A program made the translations under genes and the position numbers. Below, piece after piece: positions 48,223-58,586 of a stretch of DNA of 64,000 bases (within the stretch, counting starts at the first letter, position 1; each line of letters begins with the position of its first letter). The notes beneath the pieces are model-generated. The model did no database searches, had not been told where the DNA came from, and saw nothing but the letters and a program-made list of their open reading frames with translations. The stretch comes from Zoogloea sp041911615 (lineage in GTDB: Bacteria; Pseudomonadota; Gammaproteobacteria; Burkholderiales; Rhodocyclaceae): contig NZ_JAYROR010000080.1 of NCBI RefSeq assembly GCF_041911615.1, positions 56,816-120,815 on the forward strand, read 5' to 3'.

Positions 48223-49155
48223 ATGAACCTCGTCTCGACCCTTCGCCAGTTGCTTGCCGCGTCGTCGTCCTGTTCCGTCGTGCCGTCGGGCTGCGGGGAG
48301 GCGGCACCGCGCGAGCGCAGCGTGCAGTGCGCCAACCCCCACGGCCTGCATCGCATCGCCTACACCGAGTGGGGCGACCCCGACAATCCACGGGTGCTGC
48401 TCTGCGTGCACGGCCTGACCCGCAACGGGCGCGATTTCGACGACCTCGCCCGCGCGCTGTCCGGCCACTACCGGGTGGTCTGCCCGGACGTGGTCGGCCG
48501 TGGCCGCAGCGGCTGGCTGCCGGTCAAGGACGACTACCAGCTGCCCACCTACGTGGCCGACATGGTCACGCTGATTGCCCGGCTCGACGTGGCGTCCGTG
48601 CATTGGGTGGGCACCTCGATGGGCGGGCTGATCGGGATGTTGCTAGCCTGCCTGCCGGACAACCCGATCCGCCGCTTGGTGCTCAACGACGTGGGGCCGG
48701 TGATCACCGCGGCGTCGATCCAGCGCATCGGCCAGTACGTCGGGCGGGCGCCGCTGTTCCCGCGTTTCGAGGACGCCGAGGCCTACATCCGGGCGGTGAG
48801 CACGCCTTTCGGGGCGCTCACCGACGCCCAGTGGCGGCACCTTACCGCCACCTCGGTGAAGGAGGTCGAAGGCGGCTGGGCGATGCGCTACGACCCGGGC
48901 ATCGGCGAGCCCTTCCGCAAGTCGCCGACGGTGGAGGACGTCAGCCTGTGGGCCGTCTATGACGCGATCCGCTGTCCGACGCTGGTGATGCGCGGCGCCG
49001 AGTCCGATCTGCTGCTGCGCGAGACGGCGCTGGAGATGGGGCAGCGCGGGCCGCGGGCGACGCTGGTCGAAGTGCCGGCCGTCGGCCACGCGCCGACCCT
49101 GATGGACCCGGCGCAGATCGCGCCGATCCGTGATTTCCTGCTGGCGGAGGACTGA
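48223..49155 (+). CDS. Alpha/beta hydrolase
   Basis: This 310-residue protein has the hydrolase fold: oxyanion region VLLCVHGLTRNGRDFDDLAR, nucleophile elbow VGTSMGGLIG (Ser in GTSMG), acid in MRGAESDLLLRE and His in VPAVGHAPTLMDP. The first ~35 residues include a Ser/Cys-rich stretch (LAASSSCSVVPSGCG) that could be a disordered extension; a shorter start is possible. The substrate is not known. It overlaps the next gene by one base (TGATG). Confidence 0.9.
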   Translation: MNLVSTLRQLLAASSSCSVVPSGCGEAAPRERSVQCANPHGLHRIAYTEWGDPDNPRVLLCVHGLTRNGRDFDDLARALSGHYRVVCPDVVGRGRSGWLPVKDDYQLPTYVADMVTLIARLDVASVHWVGTSMGGLIGMLLACLPDNPIRRLVLNDVGPVITAASIQRIGQYVGRAPLFPRFEDAEAYIRAVSTPFGALTDAQWRHLTATSVKEVEGGWAMRYDPGIGEPFRKSPTVEDVSLWAVYDAIRCPTLVMRGAESDLLLRETALEMGQRGPRATLVEVPAVGHAPTLMDPAQIAPIRDFLLAED

Positions 49156-49841
49156 TGTCGGGTTCCTGGTTCAATGCCTTCAGCGTGGCCGACTGGGTTG
49201 CGCTGGGGTGGTTCCTGGCCTGCTGGGCGGGCTACGGCTGGGTGGTGGAGCACGGCCCGCTGGGCGGGCGCCACGGGCTGCTCGCGGCGAGTCACCATTT
49301 TCGTCTGGAATGGGGCCGGCAGATGCTGCGCCGGGAGGTGCGGGTGGCCGATTCGTCGCTGGTCGGCAATCTGATCCAGAGCGTCTCGTTCTACGCCAAC
49401 ACCACGATCTACGTGATCGCGGGCCTGCTGGCGCTGCTGGGCACGATGGACAAGCTGATCGACGCCGCCGCCGACCTGCCCTTTGCCCGTCACGTCTCGC
49501 GGGACGTGTGGGAGGTGAAGCTGCTCCTGCTGCTGGTGATCTTCATCGTGGCGTACTTCAAGTTCACCTGGTCGCTGCGCCAGTTCAACATGCTGTCGAT
49601 CCTGATCGGCGCCGCGCCGCCGCCGGGCGAGGGCAGCGAGGCGTTCGCCCAGCGTTTCGCGAAGATCAACTCGCTGTCGGGCGACGAGTTCAACCGAGGC
49701 ATCCGGGCGTATTACTTCGGGCTGGCGGCGGTGTCGTGGTTCGTGCAGCCGTGGCTGTTCTTCATGGCGACGACGGCGATCGTGCTGGTGCTGTACCGAC
49801 GGGATTTCCGCTCGCAGACGCTGGAGGCGATGCGCAGCTGA
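49155..49841 (+). CDS. DUF599 membrane protein
   Basis: This 228-residue protein has four membrane helices: VALGWFLACWAGYGWVVEHG, FYANTTIYVIAGLLALLGTM, LLLLLVIFIVAYFKFTWSLR and AVSWFVQPWLFFMATTAIVL. The FYANTT..IAGL block and the RQFN / EFNRGIRAYYFGLAAVSW region mark DUF599. Function unknown. It is coupled to the hydrolase gene by TGATG. A bidirectional terminator pair follows. Confidence 0.9.
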   Translation: MSGSWFNAFSVADWVALGWFLACWAGYGWVVEHGPLGGRHGLLAASHHFRLEWGRQMLRREVRVADSSLVGNLIQSVSFYANTTIYVIAGLLALLGTMDKLIDAAADLPFARHVSRDVWEVKLLLLLVIFIVAYFKFTWSLRQFNMLSILIGAAPPPGEGSEAFAQRFAKINSLSGDEFNRGIRAYYFGLAAVSWFVQPWLFFMATTAIVLVLYRRDFRSQTLEAMRS

Positions 49842-49853
49842 GCTTCATGCAAA

Positions 49854-49886
49854 AACAGCAACAATCCGGGTTGGATTGTTGCTGTT
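49854..49886 (-). terminator. Rho-independent terminator for msrB (minus strand)
   Basis: AACAGCAACAATCC (49854-49867) and its exact complement at 49873-49886 form a 14-bp perfect stem with a 5-base loop. On the minus strand the stem is followed by TTTTTGC. It thus ends transcription coming from msrB. The run of A's before the left arm makes little sense for the plus strand. Confidence 0.85.
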
Positions 49887-49904
49887 CTGGCAAGAACGAA
49901 CGGG

Positions 49905-49935
49905 CCGGGGATGCGCGACGCGCACCCCGGTTTTT
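49905..49935 (+). terminator. Rho-independent terminator for the hydrolase-DUF599 operon
   Basis: CCGGGG (49905-49910) and CCCCGG (49925-49930), with TGCG/CGCA inside, form a strong stem with a small loop, followed by TTTTTC on the plus strand. The U-run reaches the msrB stop codon, so the two convergent terminators sit back to back. Confidence 0.85.
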
Positions 49936-50330
49936 CATTCCTGCTTGAGCTTCACGGATACCGAATTGATGCAGTAGCGCAGGCCGGTGGGGGCGGGACC
50001 GTCCTCGAAGACGTGGCCCAGGTGGGCGCCGCATTCCTTGCACAGGACTTCGGTGCGGACCATGAAATGGCTGCGGTCCTCGGCTTCCTCGATGTTGTCG
50101 GGTTGGGCCGGGGCGTAGAAGCTGGGCCAGCCGCAGCCCGAGTCGAACTTGTGCTCGGACGAGAAGAGCGGGGCGCCGCAGCAGGTGCACGCGTACTGGC
50201 CGGCCTCGTGGCAATCCCAGTAGCGGCCGGTGAAGGCGCGCTCGGTGCCTTTCTGGCGGGTGACGTGGTATTCCTCGGGCGAGAGCTGGGCGCGCCATTC
50301 GGCGTCGGTTTTTTCGATCTTGCGGGTCAT
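49935..50330 (-). CDS. msrB: Peptide-methionine (R)-S-oxide reductase MsrB
   Basis: The start at 50330 gives 131 residues. The catalytic Cys lies in GLRYCINSVS. Zinc ligands are CTCC (about residues 48-51) and CKECGAHLGH. The family signature GCGWPSFYAP is present and the C-terminal KLKQE is typical. The enzyme repairs R-methionine sulfoxide in proteins using thioredoxin. It ends in the T-run of the convergent terminator pair. A DUF2863 gene lies 79 bp upstream on the same strand. Confidence 0.96.
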   Translation of the reverse strand: MTRKIEKTDAEWRAQLSPEEYHVTRQKGTERAFTGRYWDCHEAGQYACTCCGAPLFSSEHKFDSGCGWPSFYAPAQPDNIEEAEDRSHFMVRTEVLCKECGAHLGHVFEDGPAPTGLRYCINSVSVKLKQE

Positions 50331-50409
50331 GGTGATCTCCGGGTCGGGGTTCCGGATGGAGCGGGCGGCGGGCGGGAAGGTTCCCGCCCGCGGGGGTGCC
50401 GGGAGGACG

Positions 50410-51579
50410 TCAGTGCAGGTGCTTGGGCATCTGCTCGGCGTCTTCTTCGGGCAGTTCGGCATGAACTGCCTCGCCGTCGGGCGAGGGGTACATCGGCGCG
50501 CCGCAGTCGTCGCAGTATTCCATCGGAAACTCGTTGTCGAGGATCAGGATGTCGGCGATGCCGCAGGCGCGCAGGGTGGTTTCGATCTCGGCGAGGGTCT
50601 CGCTGCTTTCGTCCTCGGCGCCCAGCAGCGGCCATACGACGCCGTGTACCACTTCGTTCTGGCCGCGGCGGGTGAATCCGATGCGGTATTCCTCCACCTG
50701 ACGGTCGAAGAAGGGCGCGACGACGGCGCGCAGGCCGGCGGCAGGCGCGTCGAGGGTGGTGGACAGGAAGGCCGCGGAGGCCTGGATCGAGTAGGGCCGC
50801 GAGGCTTTGTCGGCTTCGCGGCTGGCGGCGAAGTAGGCGTTGGGCAGCACCACCTCGAAAGCGCAGCCGGTGAGCAGCGGGGCGATGCAGGCACCGCCCT
50901 GGGCGCGCCACTGCTCGAGGGCCTGCTCGCGGGTGCAGTCTTCTTCCTGCCAGCGGAAGATCGGCGCACCCTTGGGCACCACGACGGCACCCAGCAGGTA
51001 GCGGGTGTCGGAGAGGAACTGGGCGGTCTCGGGCAGGTTGTCGGTCTTGATGTGCAGGTCGGTGTCGTTGCCGGCGGCCTTGCCCAGGTGGGTGGCGAAG
51101 TCGGCGGTGGCACAGTAGCCCTGCGGGAGCTGGTCGGGGCTGAACAGGAAGTCGGCGAGGGCCAGCCGAACCTCGGAGGCGAGCACGTGGGCCTTGAGGT
51201 GCACGCGCAGGTTCGCCATCACCGCGGCGGCGATCGGCGCGGCGGGAATGCGGTAGCGCGACCAGGCCATCACCGGCGCGGCGATCAGCAGCACGTCGTG
51301 CTGGTCGTCGGACTTGAGGGCGCCTTCGGCCCGCGACTCGATCATGTCCGCGAGTTCGTCGTAGGCGTGCGGGCTGGCGGTGGAAAGGTGGTCGAGGGCG
51401 GTGTTGAGGGCGTCCTCGTCCTCGGCGTGGAGCAGGTTGTCCACGGCGTCGGCCAGGCGCTGGTCCCAGAAGTGGTCTTCGGCACGGCTGCTGGAGTCGG
51501 CAAGGCCGTTGGCGAGCCACAGGAGCTGTTCGGCGTCGCGCGGCAGTCCGCCGCGGCGCCCGAGTCGGTTACGTTTCAT
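50410..51579 (-). CDS. DUF2863 family protein
   Basis: This 389-residue soluble protein begins MKRNRLGRRGGLPRDAEQLL and contains DDQHDVLLIAAPVMAWSRYR, LFSPDQLPQGY and EYRIGFTRRGQNEVVHGVVW, all typical of the betaproteobacterial DUF2863 family. The end has EFPMEYCDDCGAPMYPSPDG, a CxxC that could bind zinc. No function is known. Its occurrence is nearly limited to betaproteobacteria, which supports the taxonomic call. It is followed by msrB. Confidence 0.92.
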   Translation of the reverse strand: MKRNRLGRRGGLPRDAEQLLWLANGLADSSSRAEDHFWDQRLADAVDNLLHAEDEDALNTALDHLSTASPHAYDELADMIESRAEGALKSDDQHDVLLIAAPVMAWSRYRIPAAPIAAAVMANLRVHLKAHVLASEVRLALADFLFSPDQLPQGYCATADFATHLGKAAGNDTDLHIKTDNLPETAQFLSDTRYLLGAVVVPKGAPIFRWQEEDCTREQALEQWRAQGGACIAPLLTGCAFEVVLPNAYFAASREADKASRPYSIQASAAFLSTTLDAPAAGLRAVVAPFFDRQVEEYRIGFTRRGQNEVVHGVVWPLLGAEDESSETLAEIETTLRACGIADILILDNEFPMEYCDDCGAPMYPSPDGEAVHAELPEEDAEQMPKHLH

Positions 51580-51672
51580 CGGGGCTCTCCTTGTTGATGG
51601 GAATTGGACAGGAAGCGGCGCCGCACGATCCCCACCCGTGAGGGCAGGGGGAGGTGCTGCGCCGATCGGCGG

Positions 51673-52497
51673 TCAGTACGACTGCGGGTCGAGGCGGACT
51701 TCCTGAAGAATGATGGTGGAGATTTCTTCGATGGATTTGGCGGTGGAGTCGAGCCACTTGATGCCTTCGCGCTTCATCATGCGCTGGGCGGCTTCGATCT
51801 CGTGCAGGCAGTTCTCGATGGAGGCGTAGCGGCTGTTGGGGCGGCGTTCCTGGCGGATCTGCGAGAGGCGGTCGGGGCCGATGGTGAGACCGAACAGCTT
51901 GCCGCGGTGGCGGCCGAGCTCCTCGGGCAGGCGGTTGCGCTCGAAATCCTCGGGAATCAGCGGGTAGTTGGCGGCCTTGATGCCGAACTGCATCGCCAGG
52001 TAGAGGCTGGTGGGCGTCTTGCCGGAGCGGGAGACGCCCACCAGGATCACGTCGGCCTCGGCGAGATCGGCATGGGAGACGCCGTCGTCGTGGGCGAGGG
52101 TGAAGTTGATCGCTTCGATGCGCTTCTTGTAATCCTGACTGTCGGCGATGCCGTGGAAGCGACCGGCGGCGTGGGTGGAACGCTGGCCCAGTTCGTTCTC
52201 GAGGGGTTCGATGAACTTCTCGAACAGGTCGAGAAACAGGGCGTCGGCCTCGCGCAGGGCGGCCACGGCGACCGGATCGACGAGGGTGTTGAAGACGATG
52301 GGGCGCATCCCGCTCTCGACCGCCGCGTCGCGGATGCGCTGGGCGCAGTCGCGGGCCTTGTCGGGGGAATCGACGAAGGGCAGGCGATGGTTGCGGAAGC
52401 GGGTTTCGGGAAACTGGGCGAGGAGACTGTGGCCGAGGGTCTCGGCGGTGATGCCGGTGCCGTCGGAGACGAAGAAAACGGGGCGGGTCTGGCTCAT
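51673..52497 (-). CDS. ppsR: PEP synthase regulatory protein PpsR (kinase/phosphotransferase)
   Basis: The start at 52497 gives 274 residues (MSQTRPVFFVSDGTGITAET), the standard DUF299 opening. A P-loop VSRSGKTPTSLYLA lies near residue 150, and PDRLSQIRQERRPNSRYAS matches the family. PpsR uses ADP to phosphorylate and inactivate PpsA, and Pi to reactivate it. It is divergent from ppsA, its known substrate, across a 240 bp gap. Length is normal. Confidence 0.95.
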   Translation of the reverse strand: MSQTRPVFFVSDGTGITAETLGHSLLAQFPETRFRNHRLPFVDSPDKARDCAQRIRDAAVESGMRPIVFNTLVDPVAVAALREADALFLDLFEKFIEPLENELGQRSTHAAGRFHGIADSQDYKKRIEAINFTLAHDDGVSHADLAEADVILVGVSRSGKTPTSLYLAMQFGIKAANYPLIPEDFERNRLPEELGRHRGKLFGLTIGPDRLSQIRQERRPNSRYASIENCLHEIEAAQRMMKREGIKWLDSTAKSIEEISTIILQEVRLDPQSY

Positions 52498-52737
52498 GGC
52501 TATGGCAGCGGATAAGGAGCGGCGGATAAGGACAGGTTCGCGTGACCGGCTCGCGCCGGGCAATGGAGCATCTTATCCCATTCCGCCCGCTCCGCGCCCG
52601 TGGCGCGCGTCCCGACGCGGCGTGGCAGGCTGCACGCATTAGGATAAACCCCCAATGTCGCAGAGCAGCAAACCTCTTACAATGCGGCCCAGAAAAACAT
52701 TCCATATTGTTTTCAATTTCTCCCAGGAAAATTTTTC
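52498..52737. promoter_or_regulatory. Divergent ppsR-ppsA promoter region
   Basis: This 240 bp region separates the two starts. TACAAT at 52678-52683 is a good -10 for ppsA, about 55 bp before its ATG; no strong -35 precedes it. CAGGAAAA before the ppsA ATG is the ribosome site. For ppsR, GGATAAGGAG near 52510-52518 and GGATAAGGAC near 52525-52535 are a direct repeat that might be an operator. Nothing else is clear. Confidence 0.5.
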
Positions 52738-55107
<2,370 letters not shown>

Positions 55108-55140
55108 TCGAGCCTCAAGGCTGACACGCTGTAAATGAAG

Positions 55141-55173
55141 CCGGCCCGTCGAAAGACGGGCCGGTTTTGTTTT
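55141..55173 (+). terminator. Rho-independent terminator of ppsA
   Basis: CCGGCCCGTC (55141-55150) and GACGGGCCGG (55155-55164) form a 10-bp stem with a GAAA tetraloop, followed by TTTTGTTTTG. It is 33 bp after the ppsA stop and is a textbook terminator. Confidence 0.95.
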
Positions 55174-56234
55174 GTGGGGCTGCGCTGACCCGAGCTACGG
55201 ACTGGAGTGGGTTGCAGCTTCCCCCTCAACGCGGGTCAGGCTGGTGGTTGGAGCCCAATGCGCTGCGCGCGGATGTGTCGTGGTGCGCAGCGACGGCCTT
55301 TTGCCGCCGGCTGGACGTGCAGTTGTGGGCGAAGGGCGACCGCCCCGTGGGCTGGGGGCTGCGTCTGCTGACGGCGACCGCGTGGCGGCGCGCGGCGGCA
55401 CCGGACGAGCGGCGTATGGGCAGGGGCATGGCATGGTGTGACTTGCCGACAGACGTCGATCTCATGAGTCCGGATGAATTCTTGTTGATCTCGCCGGCAT
55501 CTGTCCTCGGCTTCCGCCTCTGCCTGGCCCCCGCACCCACGACGGGCTGACCTGCCCGCCCGTTGACCTTGTTCAAGCCGGCGTAGCCCTCCGCCGCTAG
55601 GGCGCGGAATGTCGACAACCCGTGGATCGGCTTCTGCAATCAGGGATGGAACGCCCCACGCCGCATCGAGGACGTCTTTCCGCCCCTGGTTTGCTGCTTG
55701 CACCCCGTGTACAGGTCCTGCACCGCGGCGATTTGTTTCAATCATAGCTAAAACCCTTATCTCGTCCGGTGATCGTCGTGTTCACGGCTATGAATGAAGA
55801 ACTACGCCGCGGTGTACTTCTTCATTCATAGCTTGAACCCTTAATGACAAGCCGTGAAGTAAGGGTTCAAGCTATGGTTGATGTCCTACGAGGCGTTGAC
55901 ATCGAGGAGCGGGCGCGTGGTGTCGTCCTCGCGCCAGCGGCGATAAGGCGGCGGGGGCGTATCGAGCTGACGGCGAGTGTGATCCTCATCGCTGCCCGTG
56001 GCACAGCCCTCCGCCGGCCCGATGACGTGATCCCTCGCAATGCGCGCGTCCCGGTCTCCGGCAGCGCCGACGATTGGGTGGCAGTGAGCTTCACCCCGAG
56101 CCAGGCCTTCGGTCCGCGTGGCTGTCATATTTTTCTGGGGCCGGATCGTTACGCTTGCATCACCCTGCTAAATAAATGCTAAGTTGCTTCGCGCGGCGCA
56201 GAGCCGGAGGCGTGGGTTTGGAAAAGGAGCGGGC
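55174..56234. other. 1.06-kb region without a convincing gene, containing an inverted-repeat element
   Basis: No ORF here has a recognised domain or a good ribosome site. A plus frame is open 55167-55550, but it overlaps the terminator and has a composition like random GC-rich DNA. Minus-strand frames are Ser/Arg/His-rich and equally unconvincing. The stretch has an 8-bp inverted repeat CTGACCCG/CGGGTCAG (55185-55192 and 55232-55239). The main structure is the element at 55738-55881. TTGCAT at 56155-56160 may be a -35 for the nfeD operon. The region may hold degraded genes or a small RNA. Confidence 0.55.
55738..55881. mobile_element. MITE-like 144-bp inverted-repeat element
   Basis: The ends TCAATCATAGCTAAAACCCT(TA) (55738-55759) and the complement of 55860-55881 match at 19 of 22 positions. 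A third copy of the 17-bp core CATAGCTTGAACCCTTA lies inside at 55827-55843 and is perfectly complementary to 55860-55876. Internally, a 19-bp hairpin with one mismatch (55787-55805 / 55814-55832) and TTCACGGC/GCCGTGAA add more pairing. No transposase is present and no clear target duplication was seen. It could be a non-autonomous transposon or a structured RNA locus. Confidence 0.6.
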
Positions 56235-56684
56235 ATGAGTCTCGAATGGTGGCACTGGATCGTGCTGGGGATTGCGCTGGTGATCGCGGAGCTGGCGGTG
56301 CCGGCGTTCTTCGTGATCTGGTTCGGCCTGGGGGCGCTGTCGGTCGGGCTCTTGCTGGCCGTGCTGCCGTTGGGCGAGACGGCGCAGGTGGCGCTGTGGA
56401 TCGTGGCCTCGCTGGCGATGGTGGTGCTGTGGTTCAAGGTCTTCAAACGGGGCGAGTATCTGCGTTCGAAGACCCGGGCGGGCCAGTCGGATGGCGATTC
56501 GATCGGCGAGATCGGCCTGATGTCGAAGGCGGCCGAACCCTTTGCCCGTGGCCGGGTCCGTTTCCAGAAGCCGCTGCTCGGCGCGGAGGAGTGGGAATGC
56601 ATGGTCGATGCGCCGATTGCCGTCGGCGAGCGGGTGCGGGTGGTGGCGGTGGAAGGCAGTTTCCTGAAGGTCGTGAAGGTGTGA
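56235..56684 (+). CDS. NfeD-like membrane protein
   Basis: The start at 56235 is chosen because AAAGGAGC lies 6-12 bases upstream; the product is 149 residues. Two to three membrane helices occupy the first ~65 residues (WIVLGIALVIAELAVPAFFV, VALWIVASLAMVVLWFKVF). The rest is an OB-fold domain (SIGEIGLMSKAAEPFARGRV, VAVGERVRVVAVEGSFLKV-like). NfeD proteins pair with SPFH/stomatin proteins at membrane microdomains. The qmcA-like gene follows after 10 bp. Confidence 0.92.
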   Translation: MSLEWWHWIVLGIALVIAELAVPAFFVIWFGLGALSVGLLLAVLPLGETAQVALWIVASLAMVVLWFKVFKRGEYLRSKTRAGQSDGDSIGEIGLMSKAAEPFARGRVRFQKPLLGAEEWECMVDAPIAVGERVRVVAVEGSFLKVVKV

Positions 56685-56694
56685 GGAGCAGGCA

Positions 56695-57558
56695 ATGAGC
56701 AATGCGATGACGGTGGTGCTGGCGATTCTGGTGTTCGTGGCGGTGACCATCGCCAAGGGGGTGCGCATCGTGCCCCAGGGCGAGGAGTGGATCGTCGAGC
56801 GGCTGGGTAAATACTTCGGCACCCTCAAGCCGGGCCTCAACATCATCATTCCCTACCTGGACAAGGTGGCCTACAAGCTGGTGACCAAGGACATCATCCT
56901 CGACGTGCAGGAGCAGGAGGTGATCACCCGCGACAACGCGGTGATCCTCACCAACGCCATCGCCTTCCTCAAGGTGACCGATCCGGTGAAGGCGGTGTAT
57001 GGGGTGACGGATTTCTCCGAGGCGATCCGCAACATGATCATGACCACCCTGCGCTCGATCATCGGCGAGATGGAGCTGGACGAGGCGCTTTCGAGCCGCG
57101 ACAAGATCAAGGCGCGCCTGCGCGAGAGCATCGCCGACGAGGCGGTGGATTGGGGCCTGACGGTGAAGTCCGTGGAGATCCAGGACATCAAGCCGTCGCC
57201 GTCGATGCAGAAGGCGATGGAGCAGCAGGCTTCCGCCGAGCGGGAGCGCAAGGCCGTGGTGACCCGGGCCGAAGGCGCCAAGCAGGCGGCGATTCTCGAG
57301 GCCGAGGCGCGGCTGGAGGCATCAAAGCGCGACGCCAACGCGCGGGTGATGCTGGCCGAGGCGTCGGCCGAGGCGATCCGCCGGGTGGCGTCGGCGGTGG
57401 GCTCCGACACCACGCCGATGCTCTACATGCTGGGCGAGAAGTACATCGCGTCGCTGGAGCGCATGGGCAGCACCGACAACGCCAAGGTGGTGGTGCTGCC
57501 GGCCGATCTGCAGGAGGCGGTGCGCGGCCTCTTCGGCGGCAAGGCGGGCAAGGGCTGA
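56695..57558 (+). CDS. qmcA: SPFH/Band 7 stomatin-like protein (QmcA)
   Basis: This 287-residue protein has one N-terminal helix (VVLAILVFVAVTIAKGVRIV), then the SPFH domain with VPQGEEWIVERLGKYFGTLK, GLNIIIPYLDKVAYKLVTKD and LRSIIGEMELDEALSSRDKI. A coiled coil follows (RAEGAKQAAILEAEARLEAS). It should oligomerise as a ring at the inner membrane, probably with NfeD and the FtsH protease. The operon with nfeD is standard. Confidence 0.94.
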   Translation: MSNAMTVVLAILVFVAVTIAKGVRIVPQGEEWIVERLGKYFGTLKPGLNIIIPYLDKVAYKLVTKDIILDVQEQEVITRDNAVILTNAIAFLKVTDPVKAVYGVTDFSEAIRNMIMTTLRSIIGEMELDEALSSRDKIKARLRESIADEAVDWGLTVKSVEIQDIKPSPSMQKAMEQQASAERERKAVVTRAEGAKQAAILEAEARLEASKRDANARVMLAEASAEAIRRVASAVGSDTTPMLYMLGEKYIASLERMGSTDNAKVVVLPADLQEAVRGLFGGKAGKG

Positions 57559-57608
57559 GGGCTCGGCCGGGGCTTCGTCATCGGCGCCGGGCCATGTAGC
57601 ATTGCGCC

Positions 57609-58586
57609 ATGCTTGCCTACATCGTCCGACGCCTGCTGTACGCGCCGCTGATCCTCATCGGCGTCAATCTGCTCACTTTCGCGCTGTTCTTCGTGGTCAA
57701 TACGCCCGACGACATGGCGCGGATGCAACTGGGCGCCAAGCGCGTGACGCCCGAGGCCATCGAGCGCTGGAAGGTCGAGCGCGGCTACGATAAGCCGCTG
57801 ATGTTCAACGCCGCGGCCGATGGCGCGGGCAAGCTCACCGATACGATCTTCTTCGACAAATCCCTGCGCATGTTCGCCTTCGACTTCGGCCGGGCCGACG
57901 ATGGGCGCGACATCGCCACCGAGATCACCACGCGGATGGGGCCGTCGCTGGCCATCGCGCTGCCGACCTTCGTGCTGGGGCTGTTCGTGACGATTTCCTT
58001 CGCGTTGCTGCTGGTGTTCTTCCGGGCGAGCTATCTGGATTTTGCCGGTGTGGTGCTGTGCGTGGCGATGATGTCGATCTCGGGGCTGTTTTACATCATC
58101 GGCGGACAGTGGCTGGTGTCGAAGGTGTGGCATCTGGTGCCGATCTCGGGTTATGGCGGGGGGCTGGACGCCAGCCGCTTCCTGGTGCTGCCGGTGGTGA
58201 TCGGGGTGATCTCGGGCATTGGCGGCAGCGCCCGCTGGTATCGCACGATCTTCCTCGAGGAGGCCGGCAAGGACTACGTGCGCACGGCCCGCGCCAAGGG
58301 GCTGTCGGAACTGGAGGCGCTGTTTCGCCACGTGCTCAAGAACGGCATGATTCCGATCCTCACCGGCGTGGTGGTGGTGATTCCGTCGCTGTTCATGGGC
58401 AGCTTGATCTCCGAATCCTTCTTCGGCATTCCGGGCCTCGGCAGCTACACCATCGACGCGATCAACGCGCAGGATTTTCCCGTGGTGCGGGCGATGGTCT
58501 TCATCGGTTCGCTGCTCTACATCGTCGGCCTGATCCTGACCGACCTGTCTTACACGCTGGTCGACCCCCGGGTGAGGCTCGAATGA
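57609..58586 (+). CDS. ABC transporter permease, OppB/DppB-like
   Basis: This 325-residue protein begins MLAYIVRRLLYAPLILIGVN, with six membrane helices and the EAA loop YVRTARAKGLSELEALFRHV. It ends DLSYTLVDPRVRLE, the OppB C-terminus. It differs from typical OppB in its first periplasmic segment (QLGAKRVTPEAIERWKVERG), which is longer. It overlaps the OppC-like gene by 4 bp. No substrate-binding protein or ATPase gene is near, so the cognate parts must be elsewhere. Confidence 0.9.
   Translation: MLAYIVRRLLYAPLILIGVNLLTFALFFVVNTPDDMARMQLGAKRVTPEAIERWKVERGYDKPLMFNAAADGAGKLTDTIFFDKSLRMFAFDFGRADDGRDIATEITTRMGPSLAIALPTFVLGLFVTISFALLLVFFRASYLDFAGVVLCVAMMSISGLFYIIGGQWLVSKVWHLVPISGYGGGLDASRFLVLPVVIGVISGIGGSARWYRTIFLEEAGKDYVRTARAKGLSELEALFRHVLKNGMIPILTGVVVVIPSLFMGSLISESFFGIPGLGSYTIDAINAQDFPVVRAMVFIGSLLYIVGLILTDLSYTLVDPRVRLE

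Noticed and set aside
46096..48603. Minus-strand 835-codon frame over comEC
   Set aside because: The plus strand carries unmistakable ComEC motifs; the minus frame is Gln/Arg/His-rich and featureless.
55167..55550. Plus-strand 127-codon frame after ppsA
   Set aside because: It begins inside the ppsA terminator, has no ribosome site and no recognisable domain.
55844..56182. Plus-strand 112-codon frame starting inside the inverted-repeat element
   Set aside because: The start lies in the loop of a strong hairpin and the protein has no family features; treated as non-coding.
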